Assembly: GCF_000260135.1 (NCBI RefSeq)
Contig: NZ_JH651384.1
Span: forward strand, 4,324,693 to 4,388,692
Length of the DNA: 64,000 bases
Direction: 5' to 3'
Origin: Thiothrix nivea DSM 5205
GTDB lineage: Bacteria; Pseudomonadota; Gammaproteobacteria; Thiotrichales; Thiotrichaceae
In this document: piece by piece, positions 1-9,039 of the stretch
Numbering within the stretch: position 1 is the stretch's first letter
Layout of the letters: every line of letters starts with the position of its first letter
Notes under the pieces: model-generated
Seen by the model: the letters and a program-made list of their open reading frames with translations, nothing else
What the model was told of the DNA's origin: nothing
Database searches by the model: none
Made by a program: the position numbers and the translations under genes

Positions 1-194
1 TGTGATCATCACGCATCGGCAGTTCTTGCAAGGCGACTGGCCATAAGGTACGGGCACGTCCAGCGTATTCCGCAAGCTGGTTTCGATCAGCGGCCAAGCA
101 GTACCAACCTTGGTTGCCCAGTGCTGGTTGAGATGAAACAGGCATTTGCAAATACTGCCCTGAGCCTGCTCAAGGCAGTTTCGTACAGACCCGG
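1..194. other. Unresolved left edge
   Basis: Two minus-strand frames stay open from here to the left edge of the window. One has an ATG at 143-145 and about 48 codons; another runs about 60 codons without an obvious start. I recognise neither product. One of them may be the 5' part of a gene lying to the left, but codon content does not separate them, so no gene is called. Confidence 0.3.
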
Positions 195-782
195 CTAACC
201 AAGCTTTTGATTAAGCTGGGCAAAACTGGTAGCACGCAAGGTCGGGGCAATTTCGATACCCAACTGACGCCCTATCTGGGTGATGGAAATGATGCCGCGC
301 ACCATAGGTTGATTGCCGACGGTTTCCAATACCAGCATATGGTGGCGTTTGCTGTCCTGGACAGCCTGGAGTAACTGCCCCACGGTTATCCGTTTAATCT
401 GCTCCAACGGCACTGCTTCCAGTTTCGCCAGTGGCGTCATCAGTTGGGAAGCGCTCAATTCCCCATGAGAGCCGCCATGGGTGGCGATATACCGCATCGG
501 TTTTTCACCAATAATATCATTCGAGGTCACCAGACCCAGCAGCTTTCCATGACTATCGACCACAAACAACAGCCGCACACCACATGCGATCATTTTGTCG
601 TTGATTTCGCGAATCGATGCGCCAGGTGGTATAAAAAAAGGTTTAACAATATTCAGATCCGTCATCACGCTCATGGCAGGCGCGTTCTTGGTAATAGCTT
701 TTTCAGCAGTTTTGTCTGGACAAATTAAAATTACATTTGCTGGAACGGGTTCTGGAATCAGTTTGCCATATTCAATCGTCAT
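195..782 (-). CDS. CBS-domain pair protein
   Basis: This 195-residue protein consists almost entirely of two CBS modules, at about residues 37-95 and 110-185. The first contains the typical core LLFVVDSHGKLLGLVTSNDI; the second contains MLVLE followed by VRGIISITQIGRQLG. CBS pairs usually bind adenine nucleotides and regulate an attached or partner protein. No catalytic or membrane domain is attached, so it is a stand-alone sensor-type protein. The start is supported by an AGGAGG element a few bases upstream. It is transcribed away from the tmo operon and shows no functional link to it. Confidence 0.8.
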   Translation of the reverse strand: MTIEYGKLIPEPVPANVILICPDKTAEKAITKNAPAMSVMTDLNIVKPFFIPPGASIREINDKMIACGVRLLFVVDSHGKLLGLVTSNDIIGEKPMRYIATHGGSHGELSASQLMTPLAKLEAVPLEQIKRITVGQLLQAVQDSKRHHMLVLETVGNQPMVRGIISITQIGRQLGIEIAPTLRATSFAQLNQKLG

Positions 783-1256
783 ACATTTAACCTCCTACGA
801 GTTTTTGCTATTCAATCATCAGGCTCTGGCTTCTTGGTTTATCATTTTAGCAATAAGTAACCAGTACTAAATTTTCATGCATAAATTATCAATATAATCA
901 ATAATATATAAAGCGATAGTGCACGAAAGCTTTGGCTCATTCCCTTATCTTTTTAGGACAAGTTTATGGCTTATCCTGAAGATTAAACCATAAACCCGCG
1001 AACATGTAGCCTGAGGCTAGTGTAGCGGCATTTGAAACGTTTTAGCTATATAAAAAAGCACATTTGCCCAGCAATTACCGGTCATGGCTTAATATCATGA
1101 TTTTCAAAGAAATTCAGTTGTTTGCAATTGTGCAAAATGAATGCAATCTTCTTTTAAAATCAATGGATTATATGATTCTTGACCGGGAATTGCTGACATT
1201 TGCCTGCTTTCGCATAGCAATGAAAAACGGATTGACCGCTGTGCTCCAAAACAACC
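783..1256. other. AT-rich gene-free stretch
   Basis: There is no convincing gene between the CBS gene and the LysE-like fragment. A 79-codon plus-strand frame at 1064-1303 has no ribosome binding site and no recognisable motif. The stretch is clearly richer in A and T than its flanks and holds the inverted repeat at 962-995. Confidence 0.5.
962..995. promoter_or_regulatory. Inverted repeat, possible TodT-type operator
   Basis: GTTTATGG (962-969) and CCATAAAC (988-995) form a perfect 8-bp inverted repeat with an 18-bp spacer. TAAACCAT and ATAAACC resemble, from memory, half-sites of the Tod boxes bound by TodT upstream of todX. An AT-rich TATATAA stretch at about 1046-1053 could be a -10 region at a suitable distance. 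The only monooxygenase operon nearby starts at 1573, so a transcript from here would have a leader of about 500 nt. The assignment is inference from sequence resemblance. Confidence 0.35.
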
Positions 1257-1395
1257 TTACCTACTCCGGCCAAGCGCAAGGACTGACAGCCCCGCAGCAA
1301 TAAAAGTAAGGCCAGCCCCGATATTGGCCGCAACAATCGCCTTGGGTCGGCGAGACAGCCAGTTGGCTAGTTGCGCCGAAAAGCCACCAAGCAAT
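1257..1395 (-). pseudogene. LysE/RhtB-type exporter, C-terminal remnant
   Basis: Read on the minus strand toward a TAA at 1257-1259, about 40 codons encode a hydrophobic tail of the kind that ends LysE/RhtB amino-acid exporters: LANWLSRRPKAIVAANIGAG followed by LTFIAAGLSVLALGRSR. Upstream the similarity fades, and no start codon or full-length frame exists, so only the last transmembrane segment survives. It appears to be a decayed gene whose remains now sit in the leader region of the tmo operon. The family call rests on the look of the tail alone. Confidence 0.35.
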
Positions 1396-1572
1396 CTGTG
1401 TTGCCAACGCCGTAGTTGATGGGTGCTATGGGCAGTATACCGTTGGCAAGCCGATTGTCATCCTGAATTCCCTGTAACCGAATTGCTGCGCTGCGTCTAA
1501 ACCATTGTCTAATACCTGCTTCCCCCTGATCCTGATAGCATTTTTCCACACTGTTAGGAGGAGGAGAAAACG

Positions 1573-3078
1573 ATGGCAGTACTCAATCGGATGGACTGGT
1601 ATGACCTGGCCCGTTCCACCAACTGGACCCCCACTTATGTTACTGAAGACGAACTGTTCCCACCCCCGCTTTCCGGCGACTTTGGCCTGCCGCTGAGTGC
1701 TTGGGAAAGCTATGACGAGCCGTACAAGCAAACCTACCCGGAATACGTGAAAGTTCAGCGGGAAAAGGATGCAGGCGCGTATTCCGTCAAGGCGGCGCTG
1801 GAACGCAGCCGTATTTTCGAGAATGCTGATCCGGGCTGGAAATCGGTCATGAAGGCGCATTACGGCGCGGTGGCGCGGGCTGAATACGCCGCTTCCAGCG
1901 CGGAAGCCCGCATGATGCGTTTTTCCAAGGCACCGGGGATGCGCAATATGGCAACCCTGGGCTGCATGGATGAAATCCGCCACGGGCAGATGCAACTGTA
2001 TTTCCCGCATGAACACATCGCCAAAGACCGGCAGATGGACTGGGCATTCAAGGCTTACGATACCAATGAATGGGCGATGATTGCCGCGCGTCACTTCTTC
2101 GATGACATCATGATGACCCGCGATGCCATCAGCGTTTCCATCATGCTGACCTTCAGCTTTGAAACCGGCTTTACCAACATGCAGTTTCTGGGGCTGGCGG
2201 CGGATGCGGCGGAAGCAGGCGACCATACCTTTGCCAACCTGATTTCCAGCATCCAGACGGATGAATCCCGCCACGCCCAGATTGGCGGCCCGGCGCTGAA
2301 AATCCTGATCGAAAACGGCAAGAAGGCAGAAGCCCAGCAACGGGTGGACATCGCGGTCTGGACGGCATGGAAACTGTTTTCCGTGCTCACCGGCCCGATC
2401 ATGGATTACTACACCCCGCTGGAGCACCGCAAACAGTCCTTCAAGGAATTCATGGAGGAATGGATTGTGGCGCAGTTCGAGCGGGCGCTTACCGACATGG
2501 GGCTGGATTTGCCCTGGTACTGGGACATTTTCCTCAACGATCTGAGCCAGACCCACCACGGGATGCACATGGGTTCCTACTTCTGGCGGCCTACCATCTG
2601 GTGGAACCCGGCGGCGGGCGTGACCCCGGAAGAGCGTGACTGGCTGGAAGAAAAATATCCGGGCTGGAACGACACTTGGGGGCAATGCTGGGATGTGATC
2701 ATCGACAACGTGGTCGATGGCAACATGGCCAAAGCCTACCCTGAAACCCTGCCTTATGTGTGCAACATGTGCCAGTTGCCGATCCTCGGTACGCCGGGCA
2801 AGGGCTGGAACGTGAAGGACTATCCGCTGGAATACAACGGTCGTTTGTACCACTTCGGTTCTGAAGTCGACCGCTGGATATTCCAGCAGGAACCTGAGCG
2901 TTATGCCGGGCATCTGAGCCTTGTTGACCGCTTCCTGGCGGGCATGATCCAGCCAATGAATCTGGAAGGCGCACTGGCCTACATGAACATTGCCCCCGGC
3001 GAATGCGGCGACGATGCCCATAACTATGCCTGGGCGGAAGTGTACCGGGCGTTGCGCGCTGCCAAAAAAGCAGGCTGA
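1573..3078 (+). CDS. tmoA: Toluene/benzene monooxygenase hydroxylase, alpha subunit
   Basis: This 501-residue protein is the diiron catalytic subunit of a four-component soluble monooxygenase that inserts oxygen into aromatic rings. It aligns without gaps to my recollection of toluene-4-monooxygenase TmoA over at least the first 140 residues, including the start DWYDL/ARSTNWTPTYVTE. The six iron ligands are visible: Glu in ARAEYA (about 104), Glu134 and His137 in DEIRHGQ, Glu in FSFETGF (about 197), and Glu and His in TDESRHAQ (about 231 and 234). A strong AGGAGGAGG precedes the ATG. It is the first gene of a six-gene operon with short gaps. The exact substrate (toluene, benzene, phenol or an alkene) cannot be read from the sequence. 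Confidence 0.95.
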   Translation: MAVLNRMDWYDLARSTNWTPTYVTEDELFPPPLSGDFGLPLSAWESYDEPYKQTYPEYVKVQREKDAGAYSVKAALERSRIFENADPGWKSVMKAHYGAVARAEYAASSAEARMMRFSKAPGMRNMATLGCMDEIRHGQMQLYFPHEHIAKDRQMDWAFKAYDTNEWAMIAARHFFDDIMMTRDAISVSIMLTFSFETGFTNMQFLGLAADAAEAGDHTFANLISSIQTDESRHAQIGGPALKILIENGKKAEAQQRVDIAVWTAWKLFSVLTGPIMDYYTPLEHRKQSFKEFMEEWIVAQFERALTDMGLDLPWYWDIFLNDLSQTHHGMHMGSYFWRPTIWWNPAAGVTPEERDWLEEKYPGWNDTWGQCWDVIIDNVVDGNMAKAYPETLPYVCNMCQLPILGTPGKGWNVKDYPLEYNGRLYHFGSEVDRWIFQQEPERYAGHLSLVDRFLAGMIQPMNLEGALAYMNIAPGECGDDAHNYAWAEVYRALRAAKKAG

Positions 3079-3110
3079 TTCAGGGTCGTTACCTAACGGA
3101 GATTTTACCT

Positions 3111-3377
3111 ATGGCTTTGTTTCCATTGACTTCCAATTTCGAAGGGGATTTCGTGTTGCAACTGGTGCCGGTGGATACCGATAACACCATGGATGAAGTG
3201 GCGGCTGCCGCTGCGGTTCATTCCGTGGGGCGGCGGGTGCGGGATCGCCCCGACCACATCCTGCGGGTACGGCGGCAGGGGAGTGACGAGTTCCTGCCAC
3301 GCAGCATGACCGTTGCCGAGGCCGGTTTCATGCCAACTGAAACGGTGGAAATCATCTGGCAGGCGCAGGCAGCCTGA
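3111..3377 (+). CDS. tmoB: Toluene monooxygenase hydroxylase, gamma subunit
   Basis: An 88-residue protein in the fixed position of TmoB, the small gamma subunit that completes the alpha2-beta2-gamma2 hydroxylase. It starts ALFPLTSNFEGDFVLQLVPV and contains DHILRVRRQGSDEFLPR, both typical of the TmoB/TouB family with its ubiquitin-like fold. Its length matches family members of about 85 residues. A GGAG element stands before the ATG, 32 bp after tmoA. It has no catalytic role of its own. Confidence 0.9.
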   Translation: MALFPLTSNFEGDFVLQLVPVDTDNTMDEVAAAAAVHSVGRRVRDRPDHILRVRRQGSDEFLPRSMTVAEAGFMPTETVEIIWQAQAA

Positions 3378-3398
3378 GCACAATCACGGGAGTTTGGC

Positions 3399-3734
3399 AT
3401 GAGTTTTACCAAGGTATGCACACTGGATGATGTGTGGGAGGGCGAAATGTCGGCCTACACCGTCAATGGCCACGAGATTGTGCTGGTGTGCGCCGATGGC
3501 GGCGCAATCCGGGCGTTTCAGGGCGTGTGCCCGCATCAGGACATCGCCCTGGCGGAAGGCAAATTTGACGGCAAGAAACTGATTTGCCGCGCCCATTTGT
3601 GGCAGTTCGATGCGGATAGCGGCAAGGGTATCAACCCGGAAGACTGCGCGTTGGCCAGTTACCCCGTGCGGGTGGAAGGCGAAGACATCTTCGTCAGCAC
3701 CGAAGGGGTTGAACCGCTGTTTGCGCACACCTGA
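3399..3734 (+). CDS. tmoC: Rieske ferredoxin of the toluene monooxygenase
   Basis: A 111-residue Rieske-type [2Fe-2S] ferredoxin that carries electrons from the TmoF reductase to the hydroxylase. The cluster ligands appear as CPHQD (Cys-X-His, near residue 46) and CRAHLWQFD (Cys-X2-His, near residue 65), the Rieske arrangement. The length matches TmoC (112 residues). The ribosome binding site GGGAG lies just upstream and the gene sits between tmoB and tmoD. A Rieske ferredoxin in the operon separates this toluene-monooxygenase type from three-component phenol hydroxylases. Confidence 0.93.
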   Translation: MSFTKVCTLDDVWEGEMSAYTVNGHEIVLVCADGGAIRAFQGVCPHQDIALAEGKFDGKKLICRAHLWQFDADSGKGINPEDCALASYPVRVEGEDIFVSTEGVEPLFAHT

Positions 3735-3761
3735 TCCACCGATTCGACAAGGAGACACCTA

Positions 3762-4076
3762 ATGAGTACCAGCAATTCAGGACAGGCTTACCATAACAAC
3801 AGGGTGGGGCCGGTCATGCGGGCGGGCGATCTGGCGCAGGCTGTGATCGAAGCCGCCAGAATCGACAATCCGGGCAAGGAAGTGTTCATCGATGACAAGC
3901 GGGCTTACATCCGCATCCATACCGAGCAGGAGATGATCCTGCGGCAGGCCACCATTGAGGAGGAGCTGGGGCGGCCTTTCCGCATGAACGATCTGGAAGT
4001 GGATCTGAGTTCATTTGCCGGGCAGATCGAAAGCCGGGACGACTCGGTGCGCTTTTATTTCACCAAGAAACTGTGA
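3762..4076 (+). CDS. tmoD: Monooxygenase effector (coupling) protein
   Basis: A 104-residue regulatory protein of the TmoD/MmoB/DmpM family. These cofactor-free proteins bind the hydroxylase and couple electron transfer to substrate oxidation. The family core NRVGPVMRAGDLAQAVIEAA lies at about residues 10-30, followed by VFIDDKRAYIRIHTEQEMIL and an RPFRMNDLEVDLSSFAG stretch. Length and gene position match TmoD (103 residues). AAGGAG precedes the start. Confidence 0.92.
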   Translation: MSTSNSGQAYHNNRVGPVMRAGDLAQAVIEAARIDNPGKEVFIDDKRAYIRIHTEQEMILRQATIEEELGRPFRMNDLEVDLSSFAGQIESRDDSVRFYFTKKL

Positions 4077-4091
4077 GCGGAGGAAGCATTC

Positions 4092-5078
4092 ATGTCGGAT
4101 GTTCAAGTATTGAAACCCCAGAAAACCTGGAGCCATCTGGCGGTACGCCGCCGCAAGCCGAGCGAGTACGAAATCGTCAGCACCAACCTGCACTACAACA
4201 ACCGCACTGCTGAAGCGCCTTATGAACTCGCGCCGGAAATCTTCATGAACAGCTGGTACAAGCAGAACACGTTTGGCACACAGTTGAAACACGCGGACTG
4301 GAATGCGTTCCGTGACCCGGATGAGGTGGTGTACCGCACCTATAACCTGATGCAGGATGGGCAGGAAACCTATGTATTCAGCCTGTTCGACCAGTTCAGC
4401 GAGCGTGAGCACGACAAAATGCTGGATTCGCGCTGGGCGGGTTCACTGGCGCGGCTGTATTCCCCGGCGCGTTACCTGTTCCATACCCTGCAAATGGCCT
4501 CCGCCTACGTCGGGCAAATGTCGCCAGCAAGTACCCTGACCAACTGCAATTACTTTCAGATGGCGGATAGCCTGCGCTGGTTGAGCCATACCGCTTACCG
4601 CACCAGGGAGCTGTCCATGACCTTCCCTGACAAAGGGTTTGGGCAGGATGAGCAGCGTTACTGGGAACAAGACCCCGCTTGGCAGGGCTTCCGCGAGCTG
4701 ATGGAAAAGGTTCTCACCACTTGGGACTGGGGTGAAGCCATCGTGACCCTGAGTCTGGTGGTCAAACCTGCGGTTGAGGAAACCGTGTTGCGCCGGATGG
4801 GTGAAGCCGCCCGCCACAACGGTGACACTTTGCTGGGCTTGCTGACCGATGCGCAGCTGATCGATGCCGCCCGCCATCGCCGCTGGACGACGGCTTTCGT
4901 CAACATGGCGCTGCAAACCGAAGGCAACCGGGAGCAAATCCAGCACTGGATTGCCAAGTGGGAGCCGCTGGCGGATCGGGCAATAGAAGCCTACTGCGCC
5001 GCGCTGCCGGATGTACCCGACGCCGCCGAAGCTGCCAAACAAGCCACCCGTGACGTGCGCCGTGGGCTGGGATTCTGA
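4092..5078 (+). CDS. tmoE: Toluene monooxygenase hydroxylase, beta subunit
   Basis: This 328-residue protein is the structural beta subunit of the hydroxylase, with the same helical fold as TmoA but no diiron site. The N-terminal part (QKTWSHLAVRRRKPSEYEIV, then LHYNN) and the central LFHTLQMASAYVGQMSPAST with NCNYFQMADSLRWLSHTAYR are characteristic of TmoE/TouE. It is about 20 residues longer than TmoE of Pseudomonas mendocina, mostly at the C terminus (DVPDAAEAAKQATRDVRR). GGAGGA lies 15 bp after tmoD and 8 bp before the ATG. Confidence 0.92.
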   Translation: MSDVQVLKPQKTWSHLAVRRRKPSEYEIVSTNLHYNNRTAEAPYELAPEIFMNSWYKQNTFGTQLKHADWNAFRDPDEVVYRTYNLMQDGQETYVFSLFDQFSEREHDKMLDSRWAGSLARLYSPARYLFHTLQMASAYVGQMSPASTLTNCNYFQMADSLRWLSHTAYRTRELSMTFPDKGFGQDEQRYWEQDPAWQGFRELMEKVLTTWDWGEAIVTLSLVVKPAVEETVLRRMGEAARHNGDTLLGLLTDAQLIDAARHRRWTTAFVNMALQTEGNREQIQHWIAKWEPLADRAIEAYCAALPDVPDAAEAAKQATRDVRRGLGF

Positions 5079-5094
5079 CTGCCGGAGGGATGCC

Positions 5095-6105
5095 ATGAGT
5101 GAGCCGCTCATTGTCAATGAGAAGGACGGCAGCCAGTTTGGGCAGATGCCGCAGGATACCATCCTGCGGGCTGCCTTACGCGCTGGTATCGGGATGTCCT
5201 ACGAGTGCAATTCCGGTGGTTGCGGCGGCTGCAAGTTCGAGCTGGTTGAGGGCGACATTGAAACCCTGTGGGCAGATGCACCCGGCTTGAGTGAGCGCGA
5301 CCGGCGGCGTGGTCGCCATCTGGCCTGCCAGTGCCGCGCCGTGGGTGACATCCGTATCAAGGTATCGACGGCCAGCGAGTATGTGCCGCCACTGCCACCG
5401 CAACGGCAAGGTGCGGTCTTCACTGGCGCAACCGACATTACCCACGACATCCGCGAATTCCGTTTCACCACGGAAGGGAATGCGGCATTCCTGCCGGGGC
5501 AGTACGCGATGCTGGACTTGCCCGGCGTGGGGGCTTCCCGCGCCTATTCGATGGCGAATACGCCTAATGAACACGGGGAATGGCATTTCCAGATTCGCCG
5601 GGTGGCACAGGGCAAGGGGACGGCAGCGCTGTTTGAGCAACTACGTCCGGGTGATGAAGTTGGGCTGGATGGGCCTTACGGGGTGGCGTTCCTGCGTACC
5701 GATGCGCCCCGCGATCTGGTGTGTGTGGCGGGTGGTTCGGGGCTGGCTCCGATGATTTCCATTGCCCGAGGCGCGGCGGAAGCGGGTTTGTTGCAGGAAC
5801 GTCGCCTGCATTTCTTCTACGGGGCGCGTACCCCACAGGATGTGTGCGGGCAGGCAATGCTGGCAGTACTGGAAGGGTTTGGCGACCGCATCCGTTACTA
5901 TCCGGTGGTGTCCGAACCGGGTGAAGATTGGGCAGGCGCAAGCGGTTTCGTGCATACCCATCTGCCTGCGGTATTGCCTGCCAGCCTGCCGGAGTTTGAG
6001 TTCTATTTTGCTGGCCCACCACCCATGACGCAGGCATTGCAGGAAATGCTGATGGTGGATTACCGTGTACCTTTCGAGCAGATTCATTTCGACCGGTTCT
6101 TTTGA
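5095..6105 (+). CDS. tmoF: NADH-ferredoxin reductase of the toluene monooxygenase
   Basis: The reductase takes electrons from NADH and passes them to the Rieske ferredoxin. Residues 1-90 are a plant-type [2Fe-2S] domain with the ligands in CNSGGCGGC and the last cysteine in LACQC. A ferredoxin-NADP reductase module follows, with the FAD motif RAYSMANTP and the NAD motif AGGSGLAPM. I place the start at 5095 because GGAGG sits 7-11 bp before that ATG; an in-frame start further upstream would overlap tmoE. That gives 336 residues against about 326 for TmoF. It ends the structural operon, and the sensor kinase begins 27 bp later. Confidence 0.93.
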   Translation: MSEPLIVNEKDGSQFGQMPQDTILRAALRAGIGMSYECNSGGCGGCKFELVEGDIETLWADAPGLSERDRRRGRHLACQCRAVGDIRIKVSTASEYVPPLPPQRQGAVFTGATDITHDIREFRFTTEGNAAFLPGQYAMLDLPGVGASRAYSMANTPNEHGEWHFQIRRVAQGKGTAALFEQLRPGDEVGLDGPYGVAFLRTDAPRDLVCVAGGSGLAPMISIARGAAEAGLLQERRLHFFYGARTPQDVCGQAMLAVLEGFGDRIRYYPVVSEPGEDWAGASGFVHTHLPAVLPASLPEFEFYFAGPPPMTQALQEMLMVDYRVPFEQIHFDRFF

Positions 6106-6132
6106 GGATGACAACCAAGCAGAGGCAAGCGG

Positions 6133-9024
6133 ATGCCTGATGATGACAGGGGCACAGTAATACCGCCGGTATCGGTGCGCGGCGTGGTTATCCATGCCGA
6201 TGATGCGCAGGATGTACGGCGGCAGAAAATGGCGCGGATCATTCTGGATTCCATGTACCAGTTTCTGGGGCTGCTGGATGTGGACGGCACGGTGCTGGAA
6301 ATCAATCAGGCGGCGCTGGATGGCGCTGGCCTGAGCCTGCAAGCCGTGGTCGGCAAACCGTTCTGGGAAGCACGCTGGTGGGAAGTATCCGGCGAAGTCC
6401 GCCAGCGGGTGCGCGAGATGATCGGTGAAGCCCGCACCGGGCGTTTTGTGCGTTGCGACTTTGAGGTATTCGGCGATCTGCACGGTAGCCGGACGATTGT
6501 CATCGATTTTTCCCTGAAACCGATTCTGGACGATGACGGGCGGGTGGCCTTCCTGCTACCGGAAGGGCGCAACATCAGTGAAAAAATTGCCAGTAATGCC
6601 GAACTGTCACGCAAGAACGGCGAGTTGCAGGCCGCCCTGGAACGTCTGAAGGAACTGGACAGCTACAAGACCCGCTTCTTCGCCAATGTCAGCCATGAAT
6701 TGCGTACCCCGCTGGCACTGATCCTCGGCCCGGTGGATCAGCTCATTAAGGACAGTGAAAATCTGGGGGAACGCGAACGTTTCCGGCTGGCGGCCATCCA
6801 GCGCAATGCCCGTGCCTTGCTTCAGCAGGTCAATAATCTGCTCGATCTGGCGCGGATTGATGCGGAGCGGATGCCGATGGCCTATGTACATGCCGATGTC
6901 GTGGCGCTGGTGCGGGATGTGGCTGCCGGATTTGAAGCGGCGGCGGAAGACCGGGGCATTACGTTGCGGGTACTCGGTGACACTGAGCTTTACGCCGATG
7001 TAGATCGGGGTAAATTCGTGCGGGTGATCAGTAACCTGTTTTCCAATGCCTTCAAGTTTACCCCGACAGGCGGGCGTATGGTCGCCCGGATCGAAGGGCT
7101 TGCCCGTGAACGCCTGCTGGTCAGCGTGCAGGATAACGGGCCGGGTGTGCCCGATGCGCTGAAACAACCGATTTTCGACCGTTTTACCCAGGGCGGTGAC
7201 AGCTTGGGAGCCGCAGGCAGCGGGCTGGGGCTGAATATCGTCAAGGAGTTTGTCGAATTGCACCGGGGCACGGTGGTGGTGGTGGATGCGCCCGGTGGCG
7301 GGGCGGTGTTCCAGATCGAATTGCCGCTACGCGCCCCGGATGGGGCTTTTGTGCGTATGGGGAATGGCCGGGAAACGGTGGAGATGCCACCGGTCGATGT
7401 CGCCTTGCCGGAGTTGCCTACCCCAGCCAATAGCCACAGCCAGCTGCACAAGCCACGGGTACTGGTCGCGGAAGACAACCCCGACCTGCGCCTGTTCCTG
7501 CATGATGTGTTGGCGGATGAATACAACGTGACCCTGTGTGAGGATGGTGCATCCGCATTTCAGGCAGCACTGGCCGCGCCGCCGGACTTGATCATTACCG
7601 ACCTGATGATGCCACAGTGGGATGGTGAACGCTTTGTGCGTGCCTTGCGCGAGGAGCCACGCTTCCCGAACGTGCCGGTGCTGGTGTTGTCGGCGCGTGC
7701 CGACGATGCCCTGCGCGAACACTTGCTGGAAGAACTGGCGAAAGACTACCTGACTAAACCGTTTTCAGCGCAGGAATTGCGGGCGCGGGCGCGCAATCTG
7801 GTGACGGTAAAGCAAACGGTTGACATCCTGCAAAAGGAACTCAATTCGCAGGCATCCAATATCCTCGACCTTACCGCCGGGTTGGTGGAAAGCCGCCAGC
7901 ATTTGCAACGCAGCCTTGCCGCTCTGCAAGTCTCTGACCGGCGCTGGATCGGCCTGTATGAGAACACGACGGTAGGCATCGCCCTGGCTGACCGGGACGG
8001 CAGGATTGTGCTGGCAAACCCGGCACTGCAACGGATGCTGGGTTATGGGCGTGAGGAAATCGTCGGTGTTTCCCTGATTGAGATTACCGAAGCTTCCCAG
8101 CGGGAGATGACCAAGCGCAATGTGCATGGGCTGTTTGAGGGCAGGTTGCCAAATTACAAGGTGCAAAAGCGTTATGTGAAAAAGGACGGCAGTTACCTGT
8201 GGGCGAATGTATGCGCTTCGGGGATTCCGGCCTTTGCCCAGGATGGCCCGATGCTGGCGGTGATTCTGGAAGACGTTACTCAGCGTATGGCGGCGGAACG
8301 TTCGCTGGCTACCACCCGTAACGAACTGGCGCGGGTGGCGCGTTTCACCGCGATGGGTGAACTGGTGGCTTCTATCTCGCATGAAATCAACCAGCCGTTA
8401 TCGGCAGTGATTACCAACAGCGATGCGGCCTTGCGCTGGCTGTCGCACGCTTCGCCCAACACCGAGGAAGTTGCCGCCGCCCTTAAACGGGTCAACCGCG
8501 ATGCGAATCTGGCGGGAGCAGTCATTTCCCGCATCCGTACCTTTTTACGGGCGGGGGAAATCAGGCGTGAAGCGGTAGATGTCGGGCGAATGCTGGATGA
8601 ACTGTTGCAAATGCTTCAGGTCATGTTGGCGGAAGTGGGCGTGAATGTCCGCGTCGATCTGCCTGTCGACCCGCCCTGTGCCATGGCCGATCAGGTGCAG
8701 TTGCAACAGGTGCTGATGAACCTGATTGTCAATGCAGTGGATGCCATGCGTGACCTGCATGAACAGGAACGCACCCTGATCATCACGGTAGCTACCGAAG
8801 CCACGGGCGGGTTGATCTTTACGGTGCAGGACAACGGCTCCGGCATCGCCGCCGGTACAGAAAACCGCCTGTTTGAAACCTTCTTTTCCACCAAACAGGA
8901 TGGCCTGGGTATGGGGCTGGCGATCAGTCGCAGTATCGTGGAAAACCACGGAGGGCGTTTGTGGCTGGACACCCGCCAGCAGCCGGGGGCGTGTTTCCTG
9001 TTTACCCTGCCGGATAGTTCGTGA
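6133..9024 (+). CDS. tmoS: TodS/TmoS-type double hybrid sensor kinase
   Basis: A 963-residue soluble kinase with the rare TodS order: PAS, histidine kinase 1, receiver, PAS, histidine kinase 2. No membrane segment is seen. The first phospho-acceptor is His188 in NVSHELRTP, the receiver aspartate is Asp490 in ITDLMMPQWDG, and the second acceptor is His750 in SISHEINQPL. Each lies within about 10 residues of the TodS sites. TodS-type kinases bind aromatics directly in the first PAS domain and activate the catabolic promoter through TodT. The short spacing after tmoF suggests co-transcription with the monooxygenase. Residues 150-175 form a short coiled coil joining PAS1 to the kinase. Confidence 0.93.
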   Translation: MPDDDRGTVIPPVSVRGVVIHADDAQDVRRQKMARIILDSMYQFLGLLDVDGTVLEINQAALDGAGLSLQAVVGKPFWEARWWEVSGEVRQRVREMIGEARTGRFVRCDFEVFGDLHGSRTIVIDFSLKPILDDDGRVAFLLPEGRNISEKIASNAELSRKNGELQAALERLKELDSYKTRFFANVSHELRTPLALILGPVDQLIKDSENLGERERFRLAAIQRNARALLQQVNNLLDLARIDAERMPMAYVHADVVALVRDVAAGFEAAAEDRGITLRVLGDTELYADVDRGKFVRVISNLFSNAFKFTPTGGRMVARIEGLARERLLVSVQDNGPGVPDALKQPIFDRFTQGGDSLGAAGSGLGLNIVKEFVELHRGTVVVVDAPGGGAVFQIELPLRAPDGAFVRMGNGRETVEMPPVDVALPELPTPANSHSQLHKPRVLVAEDNPDLRLFLHDVLADEYNVTLCEDGASAFQAALAAPPDLIITDLMMPQWDGERFVRALREEPRFPNVPVLVLSARADDALREHLLEELAKDYLTKPFSAQELRARARNLVTVKQTVDILQKELNSQASNILDLTAGLVESRQHLQRSLAALQVSDRRWIGLYENTTVGIALADRDGRIVLANPALQRMLGYGREEIVGVSLIEITEASQREMTKRNVHGLFEGRLPNYKVQKRYVKKDGSYLWANVCASGIPAFAQDGPMLAVILEDVTQRMAAERSLATTRNELARVARFTAMGELVASISHEINQPLSAVITNSDAALRWLSHASPNTEEVAAALKRVNRDANLAGAVISRIRTFLRAGEIRREAVDVGRMLDELLQMLQVMLAEVGVNVRVDLPVDPPCAMADQVQLQQVLMNLIVNAVDAMRDLHEQERTLIITVATEATGGLIFTVQDNGSGIAAGTENRLFETFFSTKQDGLGMGLAISRSIVENHGGRLWLDTRQQPGACFLFTLPDSS

Positions 9025-9039
9025 GGGAGGATACATAAC

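Noticed and set aside
1064-1303. 79-codon plus-strand frame as a gene
   Set aside because: No ribosome binding site, no motif, and its end overlaps the LysE-like remnant on the other strand.
1426-3021. 531-codon minus-strand frame opposite tmoA
   Set aside because: It mirrors the codon pattern of tmoA, has no ribosome binding site and no recognisable motif. The plus-strand product matches TmoA from end to end.
5641-6483. 280-codon minus-strand frame across tmoF and tmoS
   Set aside because: It spans the junction of two well-supported genes on the other strand and has no family features.
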